Shown piece after piece: positions 39,669 to 51,600 of a stretch of 64,000 nucleotides of DNA. The position numbers and the translations under genes are program-made. Location of the stretch: contig JAJNNX010000013.1 of NCBI GenBank assembly GCA_023159155.1, forward strand, positions 806,001-870,000, in the 5' to 3' direction. Source of the stretch: Ustulina deusta (taxonomy: Eukaryota > Ascomycota > Sordariomycetes > Xylariales > Xylariaceae). Position 1 is the first letter of the stretch. The number at the start of each line of letters is the position of its first letter. The notes below the pieces were generated by a model. It did not search any database and was not told where the DNA came from. It saw only the letters and a program-made list of their open reading frames with translations.

Positions 39669-41405
39669 CTATTTCTTCTTTCTAGACGTTATAGCTACTA
39701 GGCGCTTCTTTAGGTGCTTCGGCATCTTTTCTTTCCGCTTCTCGCTTTTGGCCTCCTTGGTGGCTTGTTTGCGTTGCTGTTGCTGTCAGTGGACTAATCA
39801 CAGTTGTAAAGAAAACGAGATGAGGGTGGAGAACTTCGAGGAGCTAGGGATACTAGGGATATTTATCGCGTTCATTTCAGCACTGACCTTCTTCCCTTCC
39901 TTATCCTCAAATCGCTTCCCCCTAGGTGGGCCCTTTAAGAATTTGCTTTCATCATCACTTTCCCCGTCACTCTCGTCCTCGCTATCAAGAGCCGCGCCTT
40001 CATCTGATTCATCTCCTACCGAAACCTGGCCATCCGTAGTCTTGGGAAGGACCACTTGATCGGCCAATAGATTCCGATACACTAACTTGTCGCCGTCACC
40101 GTGTCCGATCCTCTCGGCATCCTTCTCAATATCGTAGACCTGTTCAAGGGTCTGGGGGATGTACTGCTGTCTGAAGACTTCGTTATCGACCTCCTGTTCG
40201 GCTATGGCCTTATCATCAGTTGCCGATTCCGCTCGCGACGTATATAGCTGTTCGATAGACCCTTTCAGACCAGGCTCTTCTACCGGGCCCCCAGGCGCAA
40301 TGATAAAATCGAATACCACCCGGTCAGCCAAGGTGTCTACTCCTTGCCTTCGGAAGAAGTCGCCGGTATTCTTAATGTCCATACGCAAGAACTCGAGAGA
40401 CCTCGGATGATCATGCTCAACGCTCTGGGATACATCTATAATGTAAAGTTGTTTGTCGTGATATAGAATATTGTACTCGCTCAGATCGGCATGGACTAGT
40501 TTGCAAACCTGGTACAGGCGCCGCATGATGCCAAGCAGCTGAATGTATAAGCTGCCCCATATCTGTTCGGCCTCGTCTGCGGGAATGTTGGCGTCGCGCA
40601 GTCGCGGGTAAGCCCATCCCCTCCTGTCACCCAAGAAGCCCATGACGAGCACGTGTAGCTTTAGCTGGATAGGCTCCGGACAAGCGATGCCTGCGGCGTG
40701 GATTCGGCGCAGGTTTCGGAACTCCTTCTCGGCCCATAGCTTCACCATCTTCCGGTTGTTGCCCTTGTCGGCGCCGGCCTTGAAACGATGCTCGCCTGTG
40801 ATGTACCTCTCACGATCCTTGAAGCTCAGGATGGCAGTCTTGTAGACCTTGACGGCGCGTTGGACCTTGGTGAGATCGGCTTCGTAGGCGACAGCGCCGT
40901 AGACGTTGGCTTCCTTGCCGGTGCTGATGGCACCGTGAACCTCGCCGACGACGCCACGATTGATCATCTGGTAGAGGATCATGCGCGTGCGCTGATCCAG
41001 CACCTGCTCGCTCGTGGCGCGGTCGGCCTTGTCCTTGTCCCTCGTCTGGCTGCCCTTGACATCGTCGAGGCGGATCTTGGCGGCGTGCTTCGAAAGGGCG
41101 GATATCTGATCGTCGACGCTGTTGAACGTGTTGGCAGCAGGCCGCTGTTGGTTCGAGTGGAGAGGCTTCTGTCGGTTGTAGTTCCGCGCCAGATCGGGTT
41201 CGCCGTCTGGACCGAGCATGTCGTCGTCGTCGAAGATGTCGTCAAAGTCTGAGTCGTCTGCTTCGGCGACGTGTAGCGAGTCTGAGCGGGCTGTGGCGGC
41301 GAGGGTACGCGGTATCTCTTGTTCCACGGAAGCATCGTAGCCCGCGTTATTTCTGTAGACATGAGGCGGCTCGTGAGGGGCCGCAGGAGACGTGGCAGAC
41401 CCCAT
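39669..41405 (-). CDS. rio1: Atypical protein kinase Rio1, 40S ribosome maturation
   Basis: Two exons, 41405-39888 and 39782-39669 (intron 39887-39783), encode 543 residues. An acidic N-terminus (DDSDFDDIFDDDD) precedes the RIO domain: ATP-binding loop STGKEANVYGA (161-171), catalytic Lys in AVKVYK (K186), catalytic loop HADLSEYN (305-312) and the metal-binding aspartate in IIDVSQ (D324). The last exon supplies the basic tail ending KMPKHLKKRLVAITSRKKK, typical of Rio1 and missed if the intron is not removed. Rio1 acts in the cytoplasm on late pre-40S particles. It is transcribed divergently from the GH20 gene. Confidence 0.94.
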
Positions 41406-42089
41406 GACGAGAAGAATGGGATGCAGTGCGCGACACGACAGAGACTTCTAGCTCGGCAATTCAAGTGGGAACGGATCCGTGCGACTGTTGTCGTTGTGGT
41501 TAGGATTCGGCGGTGAAACGGTTCGTTGTAGGGAATATATATATACGCGCAGGATAACAGACGGAGGTGCTGGTATGGTCTGCAGACAGTGGCGTGGGCT
41601 TGTTGAGTCACGTCGAAAATGATGGATAGTGAGTGACTATGATTCATAGGACTGGATAATAATAAGTCAAATTGATTTGGAAAATTGAACAGGATGACCC
41701 CGCTACAGCTAGGTGCGGTATACTACCTCCACTTGAAGGTGCCCCTCCAAAAAGGGGGAGGTGTCTTATCGATAAACTAGAACTTCTTTGGACTTTGAGG
41801 TAGATAGATAGATACTGGGAGATAAGAGACCTTCTCCTTACCTACCTACCTAGTGTGATGGGCAGGCAACCGACGAGATGAATACTTCACTAGGTAGGTA
41901 CGGAAGGAGAGAACAGCGAAATGCCGGCTACCCAACGGCTGTATACATGCTGGTTCGGCTAGGTCTGTACCAGGCCATATACCAGCAGCTATGTCTTTGT
42001 ATTTCTCCGTCTTCCTGACCAATATATAAGTATGTCCCTATGTTTTCACCACATATATATATTCGGGATTATCCAACCGATTAGGTAGG
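41406..42089. other. Intergenic: rio1 upstream region
   Basis: Promoter side of rio1. TACCTACC/GGTAGGTA words cluster at 41835-41910 and 42080-42105. No coding sequence is supported. Confidence 0.55.
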
Positions 42090-42335
42090 TTAGGTACTTA
42101 CCTGTCTGAAGACATACACTCTCCAATTCATTGTCAACATGCATTCTTCAGCACCACCTCTGTAACCATGACTCTTTGCGGGTGGTGGACTCGTACCGTG
42201 TTCATCCTCCCCGCTCTCGATGTCACGTAGGTGTTCTCGGCGCATATCATCCCCAGATAGAAACGGAACCGGCATGTAATAGTAACTTTGGCTCTCTATC
42301 TCTATTGCGAACTCTTCGAGGACGTCTGGAGTCAC
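42090..42335 (-). pseudogene. Acidic protein-like open frame, possible gene relic
   Basis: A minus-strand frame without ATG at its head (first possible start is GTG) reads VTPDVLEEFAIEIESQSYYY and continues with a Glu/Asp-rich stretch and a PPPAKSHGYRGG segment. The composition is protein-like and the frame is flanked by the GH20 start on the other strand. No family is recognised. It may be an exon of a lost gene or chance. Confidence 0.2.
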
Positions 42336-42381
42336 CCCTAGGGAGAAGATTCACTTTGCTCCAACCCACACTCTCGTGCAC

Positions 42382-42447
42382 ATGTGCGGGTATCATGGCC
42401 TTCTTTTGCCTCGCCTACTTGCTTACGTGGGTCATTCTCGACAGTGA
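42382..42447 (+). promoter_or_regulatory. Overlapping upstream ATG frame at the GH20 gene
   Basis: An ATG 13 bases before the GH20 start opens a different frame of 21 codons. In the unspliced RNA its stop TGA is formed by bases of the intron-1 donor (GTGAGT). If transcribed it would compete with the main start, and its stop would exist only in unspliced RNA. Confidence 0.3.
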
Positions 42448-44875
42448 GTTGAATCCATGTCGGGGACAATGATGATATTTGTTCTGAGCTCATATCACAT
42501 GGATACTGATACATGAGTTCGTTAGCCGTGGTATCATCGTCTAGAGTGGTAGGAATACCAACCCTTCCTTTCAATGCCTTGGACAGTGGAACATATCCCA
42601 TCTCGGCTGTCAGGTCGATAGTAGTTGATCATGCATACGCAAACCGCGTAGATGAATCCGGAGAGACCCTGATTCCACCCACCCTCCGTGAGTTTGCTGG
42701 TACTTTTGCTACCGATCTCCGTGATATCTGGGGAGTCGACGTCGCTGTATCCGTGGCGTCGGAGCGCCAACCTCATTCCATATACTTGAACATTTCGGGA
42801 AAGCCCTCTTTCTGGTATGCTAGTGGGGAGGCATCCTCTGAAGGTTATGCCTTCGAGGTGACAACTTCGGGCATCACCATTCACGGCGCCTCTCCATTGG
42901 GGGTGTGGTGGGGTACTCGTTCACTTATACAGCAGTCCATCCTTTCCAAGGGCAAATTACCCCTCGGGAAATCCGTTGACTTTCCTGGATGGAAGATAAG
43001 AGGCATGATGCTTGATGCTGGCCGCCATTACTACCCTCCCGAAGTAGGCCACATCCTCTCTTTCCTTTCACCGGGCGAAAGGGTGCTTTGGAATACGATA
43101 TGGTCAATTCATCATGCTAAGATTTGTGCTTGCAATCGTAGTTCATCGTCGAACTATGCTCGTACATGAGCTTCTTCAAACAAAACACCCTCCAATTGCA
43201 TCTGAGCGACAACCTGTACAACGCCGGTACTTATTCGAGAGAACAGTCACTGGGTCTTTACGCTCGCTTCCGACTCTGGTCGGACGCAGCAGAAGTCGAG
43301 GGTTTGAGTAGGTTCAAAAACGAGTCGTATACGAAAAAGCAGTTCAAATTCATTCAATCCAAGTGTGTAACGCGAGGGGTCACCATCATTCCGGAGATTG
43401 AGGCACCGGGACACGCCCTGCCCGTTGTACAGTGGAAACCAGATTTGGGATTGACTACTGACTTGTCGCTCTTGAATATCTCGCACCCTGATACCATTCC
43501 AACTATGAAGACTATCTGGAACACCTTTTTCGACTGGTTTGATTCAAAGACTGTGCATATCGGTGCTGATGAATACACTGGCGATGTTAGCGAGTACAAC
43601 CGTTTTGTGAACGAAATAGCGAAGTTCATCCACAACAATGGTTCTAAATCAGTTCGTATTTGGGGAACATTTCCACCTAAACCGGATTACGACAACATCA
43701 CAAATGATGTCTCTATCCAGCACTGTAAGTTCATGTCCGATTTTCGCTGAATACCGGTAATATCCGGACATGAATTGGCTTCACTTATGTACATTCGTCC
43801 GACGAGACTGACGATGTGGTCATCAGGGGAGTTTTTCGAAGACAACCCACTCTTCGACTATATCAAAAACAACTACTCTGTCGTAAACTCCGACGATACC
43901 TTCTACGTAGTCAATAAATGGTCGGGAAGTTACCCCTCAAAAGTCAACATCGCTAAGTCATTCTACGGAAACCCAGCAACAAGCGGACCTTGGCAGCCTT
44001 ACATTTTTGATACAAACAACAGCACGAATAATCCCGAAAGGTCAAACAAGTATATTCTCGGTGCCGTCGCCCCTTTGTGGAATGATTTTGGACCAAATGC
44101 CACCGTGTACAGCGAGGCATACTATACATGGCGGGAAGGTATCCCGGCGCTGGCGGACAAACAATGGGGGGGCGACCTCCTAGAAGAAGAATTCTCAACG
44201 GCTTTCCCAGCTTTACGTGCTTCAGTCCCAGGGCAAAATTTGGAGCGCTCTATTCCGTCCAAGAGTTCCACAATCCTTCGTTACGGTGGCAAGTCCTGCA
44301 AGCAAGTAGATGTCGGTCCGGGGGACATGTCGAGAGATAGGAAGGTCTGGGATCTTTCAGGGAACGACTACGATGCCTCAACCAATTGCGCCCTGACATC
44401 GGATGATACATTCCTCGTTACATCCGCTTGCTCGCTGAAGACGCCGCTCTCGTCGAAAGGCCGGAACTACACCCTCTCGCTTAAACTATATATCGATAGC
44501 GTGGAAAACCAAGACGCTACTATCATCTCAGGTGCGGACTCGACGCTCATGCTCACACCTAACATATCCCTTTTTGCGTCAGGCAACTATTACCGATTGA
44601 ATTCTACCTTGCCGCGAAAAACCTGGGTGGAATTAAGTATTATCGGACGCGGCGAGCAGACGTTCGCTATCGTACAGGAGACAGGCCTGAACGATCCCTT
44701 TCCTAGGGCCAGGCCCGATAGCAACGTGGAGGAGGAGTTTCAAGCGGTGCTGGGGATCAATGGGGAGTTCTTCGTATGGGCGCCTATAGCAATTGAAGCC
44801 CCGATCGCCGAGCTTAGCGGCGCCGGCTGGACGGGGGAGTTTGCTGGCTTGTTCCTCAGTTCTGATGCTAAATAA
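42395..44875 (+). CDS. Secreted GH20 beta-hexosaminidase-family glycoside hydrolase
   Basis: Four exons, 42395-42443, 42526-43043, 43142-43724 and 43827-44875, encode 732 residues. The first exon gives a short signal peptide (MAFFCLAYLLTWVILD). The GH20b-like N-domain and TIM barrel follow, with GMMLDAGRHYYPPEFIVELC created by the second splice, then LHLSDN and EIEAPGHALP. The catalytic Asp-Glu pair lies in VHIGADEYTGD (D332-E333), and IQHWEFFEDNP spans the third splice. The C-terminal roughly 250 residues (NYTLSLKLYI, TWVELSIIGRGE) look like a concanavalin-type beta-sandwich. GH20 enzymes use substrate-assisted catalysis to release N-acetylhexosamines or lacto-N-biose. The added lectin-like domain recalls the lacto-N-biosidase-like fungal group, but specificity cannot be read from the sequence. 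Confidence 0.9.
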
Positions 44876-46012
44876 TTTCTGTTGGAAGTATCTTATATTC
44901 TTGTTGCGGACCACGGCCTTCGCTTGCGAGTAGTGAGCGAAATATACTGTTCATATTTTCTTGGATCTAGGATCGCCTAGTTAGCCCGTCAAGCCAAGCA
45001 GATAGCACAACAATTCAATGACTCCCTAGACCACCTAACCAAACTTAAGTATATCCCGAGGCCGCCATACCCAGATAACAAGCATTCTATCCTCGCCTCG
45101 GTTTACAATCCTCTTCCCCGCGGCCTCTCGCCTGTGCAACATGATAGTTCGCTCTACTTCTTTCATCCTAACCCCTCCTTACTCCTCTCCGCTCGATTCG
45201 CGCCTTATACGGCGGAAGGACGATTCCGTAGGGTCAGGGAAGCGAACATCTTGTGTTAGTGACGATCGCGAAGGCAGCTAGTCACGAAAAAAACGAGGTT
45301 TCACCTCGCGCTCTCTTCCGTAGTCACAGAGGTTGTAGGGGCTGGGGTTCCTGGGGTATATCTGCACGATTAGGTAATTATCCCGTGCTGTGACAGTAGA
45401 AAAAAAAAAAAAAAGAGCGAAAAACTGAATTCATACTGTTGCCAGGATCATCTCTATTACGTGTACGCGCCACATCTTGTCACTCGCGCTTTATGTGTCA
45501 TAGCTAGTGCCGATAGGCACTCGTCACTGTATCGCCATCGCCCATGGGGGAATTCTCACTGCAATGGATCTTCATCGGGCAGGCTATGCGTAGTATTTGA
45601 TACGAACTCGGACACAGCACAGATGCAGGATACATGTCCCACACAGAAGACTTCGCAAGGATGAAAAGGCGTATGTAATAATGTCAAGCCTTCCTTTCTC
45701 AGTTCGCAACCCAGCTTGCTATGGCATGATGTATAATCATGTCTGTAAAAAAAACCCTTATCATCTGTTTTCTTTCTTTCTTTTTTTCCCAAGCCAGTCT
45801 CTTCTCTATCTGCGGTGTTCGCTCATAACCGCTCAACATACGCAGCAGTGCGTCTTCGCGAGATTTAATTGCGCACATCTCATAAGTCGCTTCGCCATCC
45901 CGTCGTTTCATCGTGATCCTAGCGACACAAGCCCCGTTTCCTGTGATGGTTTGCCAAAATCGTCGAGCTTGGCGCTGCCTGGCTTGTCCTAGCCTCTTCG
46001 GCTGTTTTTCTT
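44876..46012. other. Intergenic: GH20 3' flank to hydrophobin-like gene 3' flank
   Basis: Convergent 3' flanks of two genes. The stretch 45200-45420 contains short hairpins (CGGAA-6 nt-TTCCG at 45213-45228 and CGAGGT-3 nt-ACCTCG at 45294-45308) and an A15-type run near 45400. I could not match it to a known RNA. No coding sequence is supported. Confidence 0.5.
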
Positions 46013-46573
46013 TTAGATAGGGTCGATATCCGTGGCGCAGAGGCTGACCGTGTTGTTCGTGTAGGGATTCTGGTAGCCCTGTTTATTGCGTGATGCAGGA
46101 CGGTTAGTCAAAAGCACATCCTTTCGCCCAAAGGTCCTACCCGCTCATGGACATTCACCATTGCGAGAATCAGTGCGGTGAGATAGGGAGAACTTACGAT
46201 AGTTTGACAGCATCCTGTGATATTGTATACGAACAAGTTGCAATTGTAGGTCGGGTTTGTTACTCCCGATAGATGGGCTGCAAGACCTGTAATGCTTGGA
46301 TATGAGAATCACTGCTGGCTTATAATATGGTACTTGATGTTGTATCACTCGAATAGCGATGTGCTGGAGATAGTGGACCTGGATGTAAATAAAATCTAGC
46401 ATCTTACAGTTTATGCCAACTTGTCCGTTTATATCTGTGCAGCAACTGGGGGAGAACCCAGAAGCGTTCGAGGAGCCGCATGTGAAATACACGCTCTGCA
46501 ACTCGGTGGATGCCGACACAGCGGCGCCGAGCACCAGGAGGGTTGTGCTAGTTATAGTCGAGATGAGATACAT
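46013..46573 (-). CDS. Small secreted eight-cysteine protein, hydrophobin-like
   Basis: Three short exons, 46573-46408, 46286-46198 and 46078-46013, encode 106 residues. Introns 46407-46287 and 46197-46079 have GTAAG donors and ACAG acceptors. Residues 1-21 form a signal peptide cut near VSA/STEL. The mature protein has exactly eight cysteines at 32, 44, 45, 56, 71, 81, 82 and 99. The order is C-CC-C-C-CC-C, with spacings 11, 10, 14, 9 and 16 and a 7-residue tail. This is the hydrophobin order, and most spacings are near those of class II (about 9-10, 11, 16, 8-9, 10), but the last loop is longer. Three N-glycosylation sequons are present, which is not typical of class II. It may be a divergent hydrophobin or a cysteine-rich effector-like secreted protein. 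Coating of the cell surface at air interfaces is inferred from the family only. Confidence 0.75.
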
Positions 46574-47325
46574 TTTGATATACTTTCTATAATCAAGGAT
46601 GAAAGCGAACGTGAATCCAACCTGTGTGCGATTGGTGAACCTAGGTATCGCGGTATAGTAACGAATGATAACGATCTGAGTCGCCTAAAGCTTATACAGC
46701 TATCTCGAAACACCAAAACCCCACGAGAAAGGAAACAAGATCATGAGTTGTATTTAAATGTTGATGTGTCCCTTGCTCTAGCAAGCTCACAAGCAAGCCA
46801 GCAATCCATCATCCCGGCTGCGCATTTGCATGAGAACAAGGCCAGACTTGGCGTTCGGGTAAGTACAGCCAGCTCTACACAGTCGCTACCCCAGAGAACA
46901 AACCCAACAAGCGAGGGCAGGCAAGGTTACTAGTCAGGGAGACCCAGAACTACCGCCACGTTCTACCTATCCTATAGTTAATGCATTTTGTTGTTTGTTT
47001 CGATGCTACGTATGTAAGCATTTATGCCGATCTTTCCCAAGCCTAGACGCGGAAATAAAAATAGGGAAATAGCTACAGGATTGAGTAGCCTACCTAGTAG
47101 TTAGGTACTACTTTGTTATTTTAGGGGTCGGAAAATTCTGGTGGGTGGATAAACAATGTGCTGCTGCATTGCTTGGCATTCGTATTTGTCGATCCTCACG
47201 ATAGATGCTAGATGCCACTCTCTCGTGTCTGGCTATCCGGGAATGAGTTTCGGCCAATGGGTGGAAAGAGAAAAGTCGCACTGCATAAGCAGCCATCGAC
47301 TCGATGACGCTTTGGGACGTTAACC
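46574..47325. other. Intergenic: hydrophobin-like gene promoter region
   Basis: About 750 bp upstream of the small secreted gene. No coding sequence or named regulatory element is supported; there is a TACCTAGTAGTTAGGTACTA stretch near 47091-47110. Confidence 0.5.
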
Positions 47326-47880
47326 TTAGTTGCTATAATAAGCAGCGGCATCGACGGTGACTTCAAGTGGAATGGGACACCATGTAGCCGGTTTCAATAG
47401 TACCAAAATAATCATGTTTTTTTTCCCTTTCTTTCTCCCCTTGTGTGTGTGTGGTTGGTTGTTCACGATGCTACTATTGGAACTTTTCACGTATCCTGGG
47501 GCTTTGGGCACCCGCCCTATTAGTGGTCGAGACTCAGTCACGGTGTTCATTTCCTTCGGGCTTCCACATCGTCCTCGCGGATCATTCCGCACTCTGAGTA
47601 GCGCCCATCGGCGTCTCCTTTTAACGCCAACGACCTCATCGCTCACCAGAACATGCGATAATGACGGGTGTGTTCTGGAATGGGACCTTAACGAAAATTC
47701 CGGGGGAAGGTATCCTGCTGGGAATAAGACGTTATCCGTCAAGTCATCTGTCTCGTCGTCTACGTTATCATCTGACTCACTGTCCATGCTGCAGACCATC
47801 TCGCCGCCGATGCCATCATACCTCTCATCGTCCGTGCTATTATCCGCGTCTCCATCCGTGCCAACTTATAGGGTGAGTGA
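47326..47880 (-). pseudogene. Acidic open frame, possible gene relic
   Basis: The minus-strand frame around 47860-47700 reads as a highly acidic stretch (DSESDDNVDDETDDLTDN) followed by VLFPAGYLPPE. The frame then becomes basic and loses protein character towards 47326. A comparable acidic stretch before an L-F-x-A-x-x-x-P-P-E block occurs at the start of some fungal FluG/DUF3435-type proteins, but the match is short and only suggestive. A stop precedes it and no ATG opens the acidic part until 47799. I treat it as an undefined relic. Confidence 0.2.
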
Positions 47881-48688
47881 GGAAAGACGGAAGGTGATGA
47901 TAGTGATGCGGTGGTTCCGGTTGTACCCTCCCGCACGTCCCCCATTGCTTTGCGTGTAGGCACGTATATGAAGCTAAAGACGGGTGCAGAGTACAGGTGG
48001 TAGAAGACCCTTGGCCTCGCGATTGGCAAGTACCAGTCGCGGGACTGGAATTGGTCAGCGAATCTCCTTCTGTCGGTGGCACAGGTGAGCTTAGCCGTCG
48101 AGCATATATGTATGTTTTCATTAGTTACGCATTTCTTGTGAGTCACGGTAAGAAAAGGTTCGTTAACCCTCTATGCAATGAGAGTATGGCCGGCAATTAT
48201 CTAGGTAGTATCCATAACTCATGTGGTGATGGAGGTTATAGACTTCGAGCCTTTTCAAACCAGTCCACTCTACATGCCTGTGTTAGTCAGGCGAAACCAT
48301 TTCCGCCAAGAGGTGCAGGACGCAAGTTTTCAACATCTACTTGGACGATGTTCCGAAGGAAAGTAACGAATTGCCACCATGGTTCTAACGGAAATCTGGC
48401 TCGCCGAACTTTCGGTAGGAGAACTGAATTCAAATGGTTATTACATCTGCCGATTCCAGGCCTCAATCCATCTCCTATTCACCTTGTCATCAAGCAGAGT
48501 CGTACAAAAGGGGTTATCCGAACATAAATAATCCAGCGCCTGATATACAAACACACCACTCCTAATGATAAATGTAGCTTTGACCTAAACCAGACTGGCC
48601 ACCATTTGGCATAATCCCTCCAAACTTCCCGTAGCGACACTTGTCCGTCGGCACAGCATGCGGACACCTCAAAGACCTTCCATGTGCC
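47881..48688. other. Intergenic: RdRP gene 3' flank
   Basis: About 800 bp downstream of the RNA-dependent RNA polymerase stop. Several short frames overlap on both strands, none with protein character. Nothing else is supported. Confidence 0.5.
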
Positions 48689-51600
48689 CTACCCATCTTG
48701 ATCGCTAAGGCTTTCGACGTCTTCGAGCTCTTCGCTAGCTTGCTCATAACGGCGCCCATCGTTCAGGGCGGTTACCGCGCGCACGTATTTGGCGTCAGGG
48801 CGCACTCCAGCGTACATCTCCGGCGTCAAAAGGACGGGGGGCGCACTGCTTCCTTGACTGACGGTGACGCTTTTCAAATACGCCAACTGATAACCGGCCA
48901 TATACCACGGGAAATTCGGACTATCTCTATAGTACAGCTTGAAGCAGTAAGATGCCTTGAGAAGGTCCCACGGGGACAGGCCAACCGCCGCAAGGCCCTC
49001 CTCGTAAATACACCGCACCGTCCTAGAGTTCACCTTGTCTGTAGGCATGATGTTTCGCCACATATCATATGTGTCCGTGAGTTTAGCCTCGAACTTTGCC
49101 CCTGTAGGATAGCTGTTCCAATACGTGGCTACAGCCTTAATACTCTTTTCTAATTCCTTTAGAACCGTGTCCCAGGTAGGTCTCTTTTTGTTAACAGAAT
49201 CCTCTTCTTTCTTTCGTACGCTAGAAGACCGTCTAAATTTCTCAAAGAATTCGACGTATTTGAACAAGTGTCCGTCGTATTTTTGGGCTTGCTTGAGAGA
49301 TTCATTGAATATCTTTAGCTCCCGTTCGACTGTCGGCTTACATACGACGAACTTTACATAGTCAATAATATGCCTTGGTGGTCCGTCGCGATGCCAATCC
49401 CAATGGTCTTTTTTGTAGTGCGGCTGCGATGGGTCGAACTGTTTCTTAGCTCGCTTAGCATCTCCTTGCTTGGAATTAAGAAGCTTTCGCTGCCGGTTCC
49501 AATCCTGCTCCGAGAAAACGATGCCTTGCTTCGCGCGATCAACCAGATGACTGATGAGTGTGCTCATAAAGATAGCATGCTCATCTTGGACAGAGTTCCT
49601 AGAGTAGCAGAGTTTCTCCTTGTAGTTGGTGCAAGTGCCAAGGAGACTTGGCTCCATATTGAAACGAAACGCCTCGTTGATGAATTGCGTGGTAACGTCT
49701 TTTGACCCACACGACCGAGCAAGATGTTCGTATGTACTGGTTTTTTTAGTCAACACCTTGCACCTAAATAGGTCCGGCACATCGGGAAGCGGTGCGTTGG
49801 TGAAGTTATTGACGATGTTGGGCTCCCAACAGACCCAGGCAATATCGCCATCGTAGTCACCACCTGACAGTTTGTCTGCCAATGGAATATTTCCCTTGGA
49901 TGGGAATATGATGACGTCTTTTAGCGAACCAAGCTCCGGTTTGAACACTGCCTTGACTCGTTGTATGTCGCTTGGGTAATGCGCCGGTGTTCGTGCGACA
50001 AGCATGTCGATACCATGTAGAAAGGTCTCCGAAAACCCGGACTGTTCATCAGTGAATCTCGAAGAGAAACCTAGGTGAACCTCGTCTTCCTCTAAAATAC
50101 CACGGAAATCGATAACCATGTAGGCGTATGTAGATCGTCCGACCTTGACATTGAGTCGATTCTGGAGCTCGTCGCATTTCTGTTTCCGTAAGCTATAAGC
50201 AATATCACGCAAGAACTCAAGCTTCGTCGGATTGAAACCTTGTGACAAGAGCAGCTCCATTTGGTCTTCTCTGCTGTTTGGAAGACCGGCTACCCACGGC
50301 ACATGACCAAGTCTGACACGATCTTGGCGGCGCTGCGAAGCGGTGTTCTCGTGCACCCATAGTCTAAATTGGGCAGGATCTTCCATGGCTTTCTTTTGAG
50401 ATTGCATTTCCAACTCAAGGCTATCTTTCATAAATTTACCCACCTGTTCTTTCATGCTCGGTGCGTTAATGGCTCTATCCTCAAGAATGGGAAGTAGTTG
50501 GAGATTCAAGGTCGCGGGTTTGAGTTCCTTTGAGGCATTGCGAACTTCAAAGGTTCGGTGATCCTCTTCCTTAAAATCACATTCCCACTTTCTTTGAGAG
50601 GGATATGTTTCTATCCAGACGTCGTCACTGGTGTCCTCGGTATCTCGAATCCAAAATCCCTTTGCGCTACCAAAACGACCTTGATACCCCGCTGGGATGT
50701 CATCGAGGCCCATGATCTCGCGAATTTCCCGTGCAAGGGCGGTCGACATGCGAGCTATCCCGTCATTCATCACTTTCTTCAATGGTGACACAATATCCGC
50801 ATCACGGTGGCGAATCTGTTCAGGCTGGAGTATTACGGTCGGATGAGTGCGGCTGAGCCCTGGGTGACCATTAAAAAGAAGCTCCAGCGTCAGAAAGCTT
50901 AGAAAGGTCATACCTAGAGTTATCCTCGAGAATAGTTTGTACATCGACTGCTCTTGGTTTTTCTTGTTTTGCTGGATTTGCAAGAGCCAGTCGAGGAGAT
51001 GTTCTCGTTTCATTTTCGTATGCGTGTTGCTCGACTCGAGCTTAGGCGACACACACTGCGTTACTTCTGCACGAAGAAAGTCGTTGCCATCTTCAGCAAA
51101 CAAGTAGACCCTTTCCTGCATTGTCGTTTGAGTTTCGGGTCTTAGGGTATCATCTTTGTGAATTTTCTTCGGGGTAGCTTGCTTCGTGCCAAACGATTTC
51201 CACGATCTCCCCAGCAGAAAGTGAGAACTTTCAGCCAACCAATTATGGATGGAGTCTATGATAGCAGATTCGTTACCCTTGCTAAGAGCCTTTGTCTCCT
51301 TCGTATGCGGCGAGGGCATTATTAGTTCAAGGAAACGGTCGGATCCGAAGCGGCGATCGAGTCTGTGGGGTAGATCTAGTCTGAGGGGATGGAGGCTGAG
51401 TTCGAATAGAGGTCCAACTTTCTTTTTGCTAAGGGCCAAAGACGCTGTGAGAACAACAACTTGGTTTGTTGAGCGAAAGTGATCACTCATCGCGGCGTTC
51501 CAAGCCTCCGGCCTCGACTTCTCCGGGAAATTCTTACCTTGAAAAGAGCGAAGACGCCGAAGGCTTGTCCATAGCTTATCCTGGTCATTCAAAATAGGCT

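Noticed and set aside
47357..47959. Open frame of about 200 codons on the plus strand
   Set aside because: Low-complexity Ser/Pro/Phe composition; part of it is the antisense of the acidic frame on the other strand.
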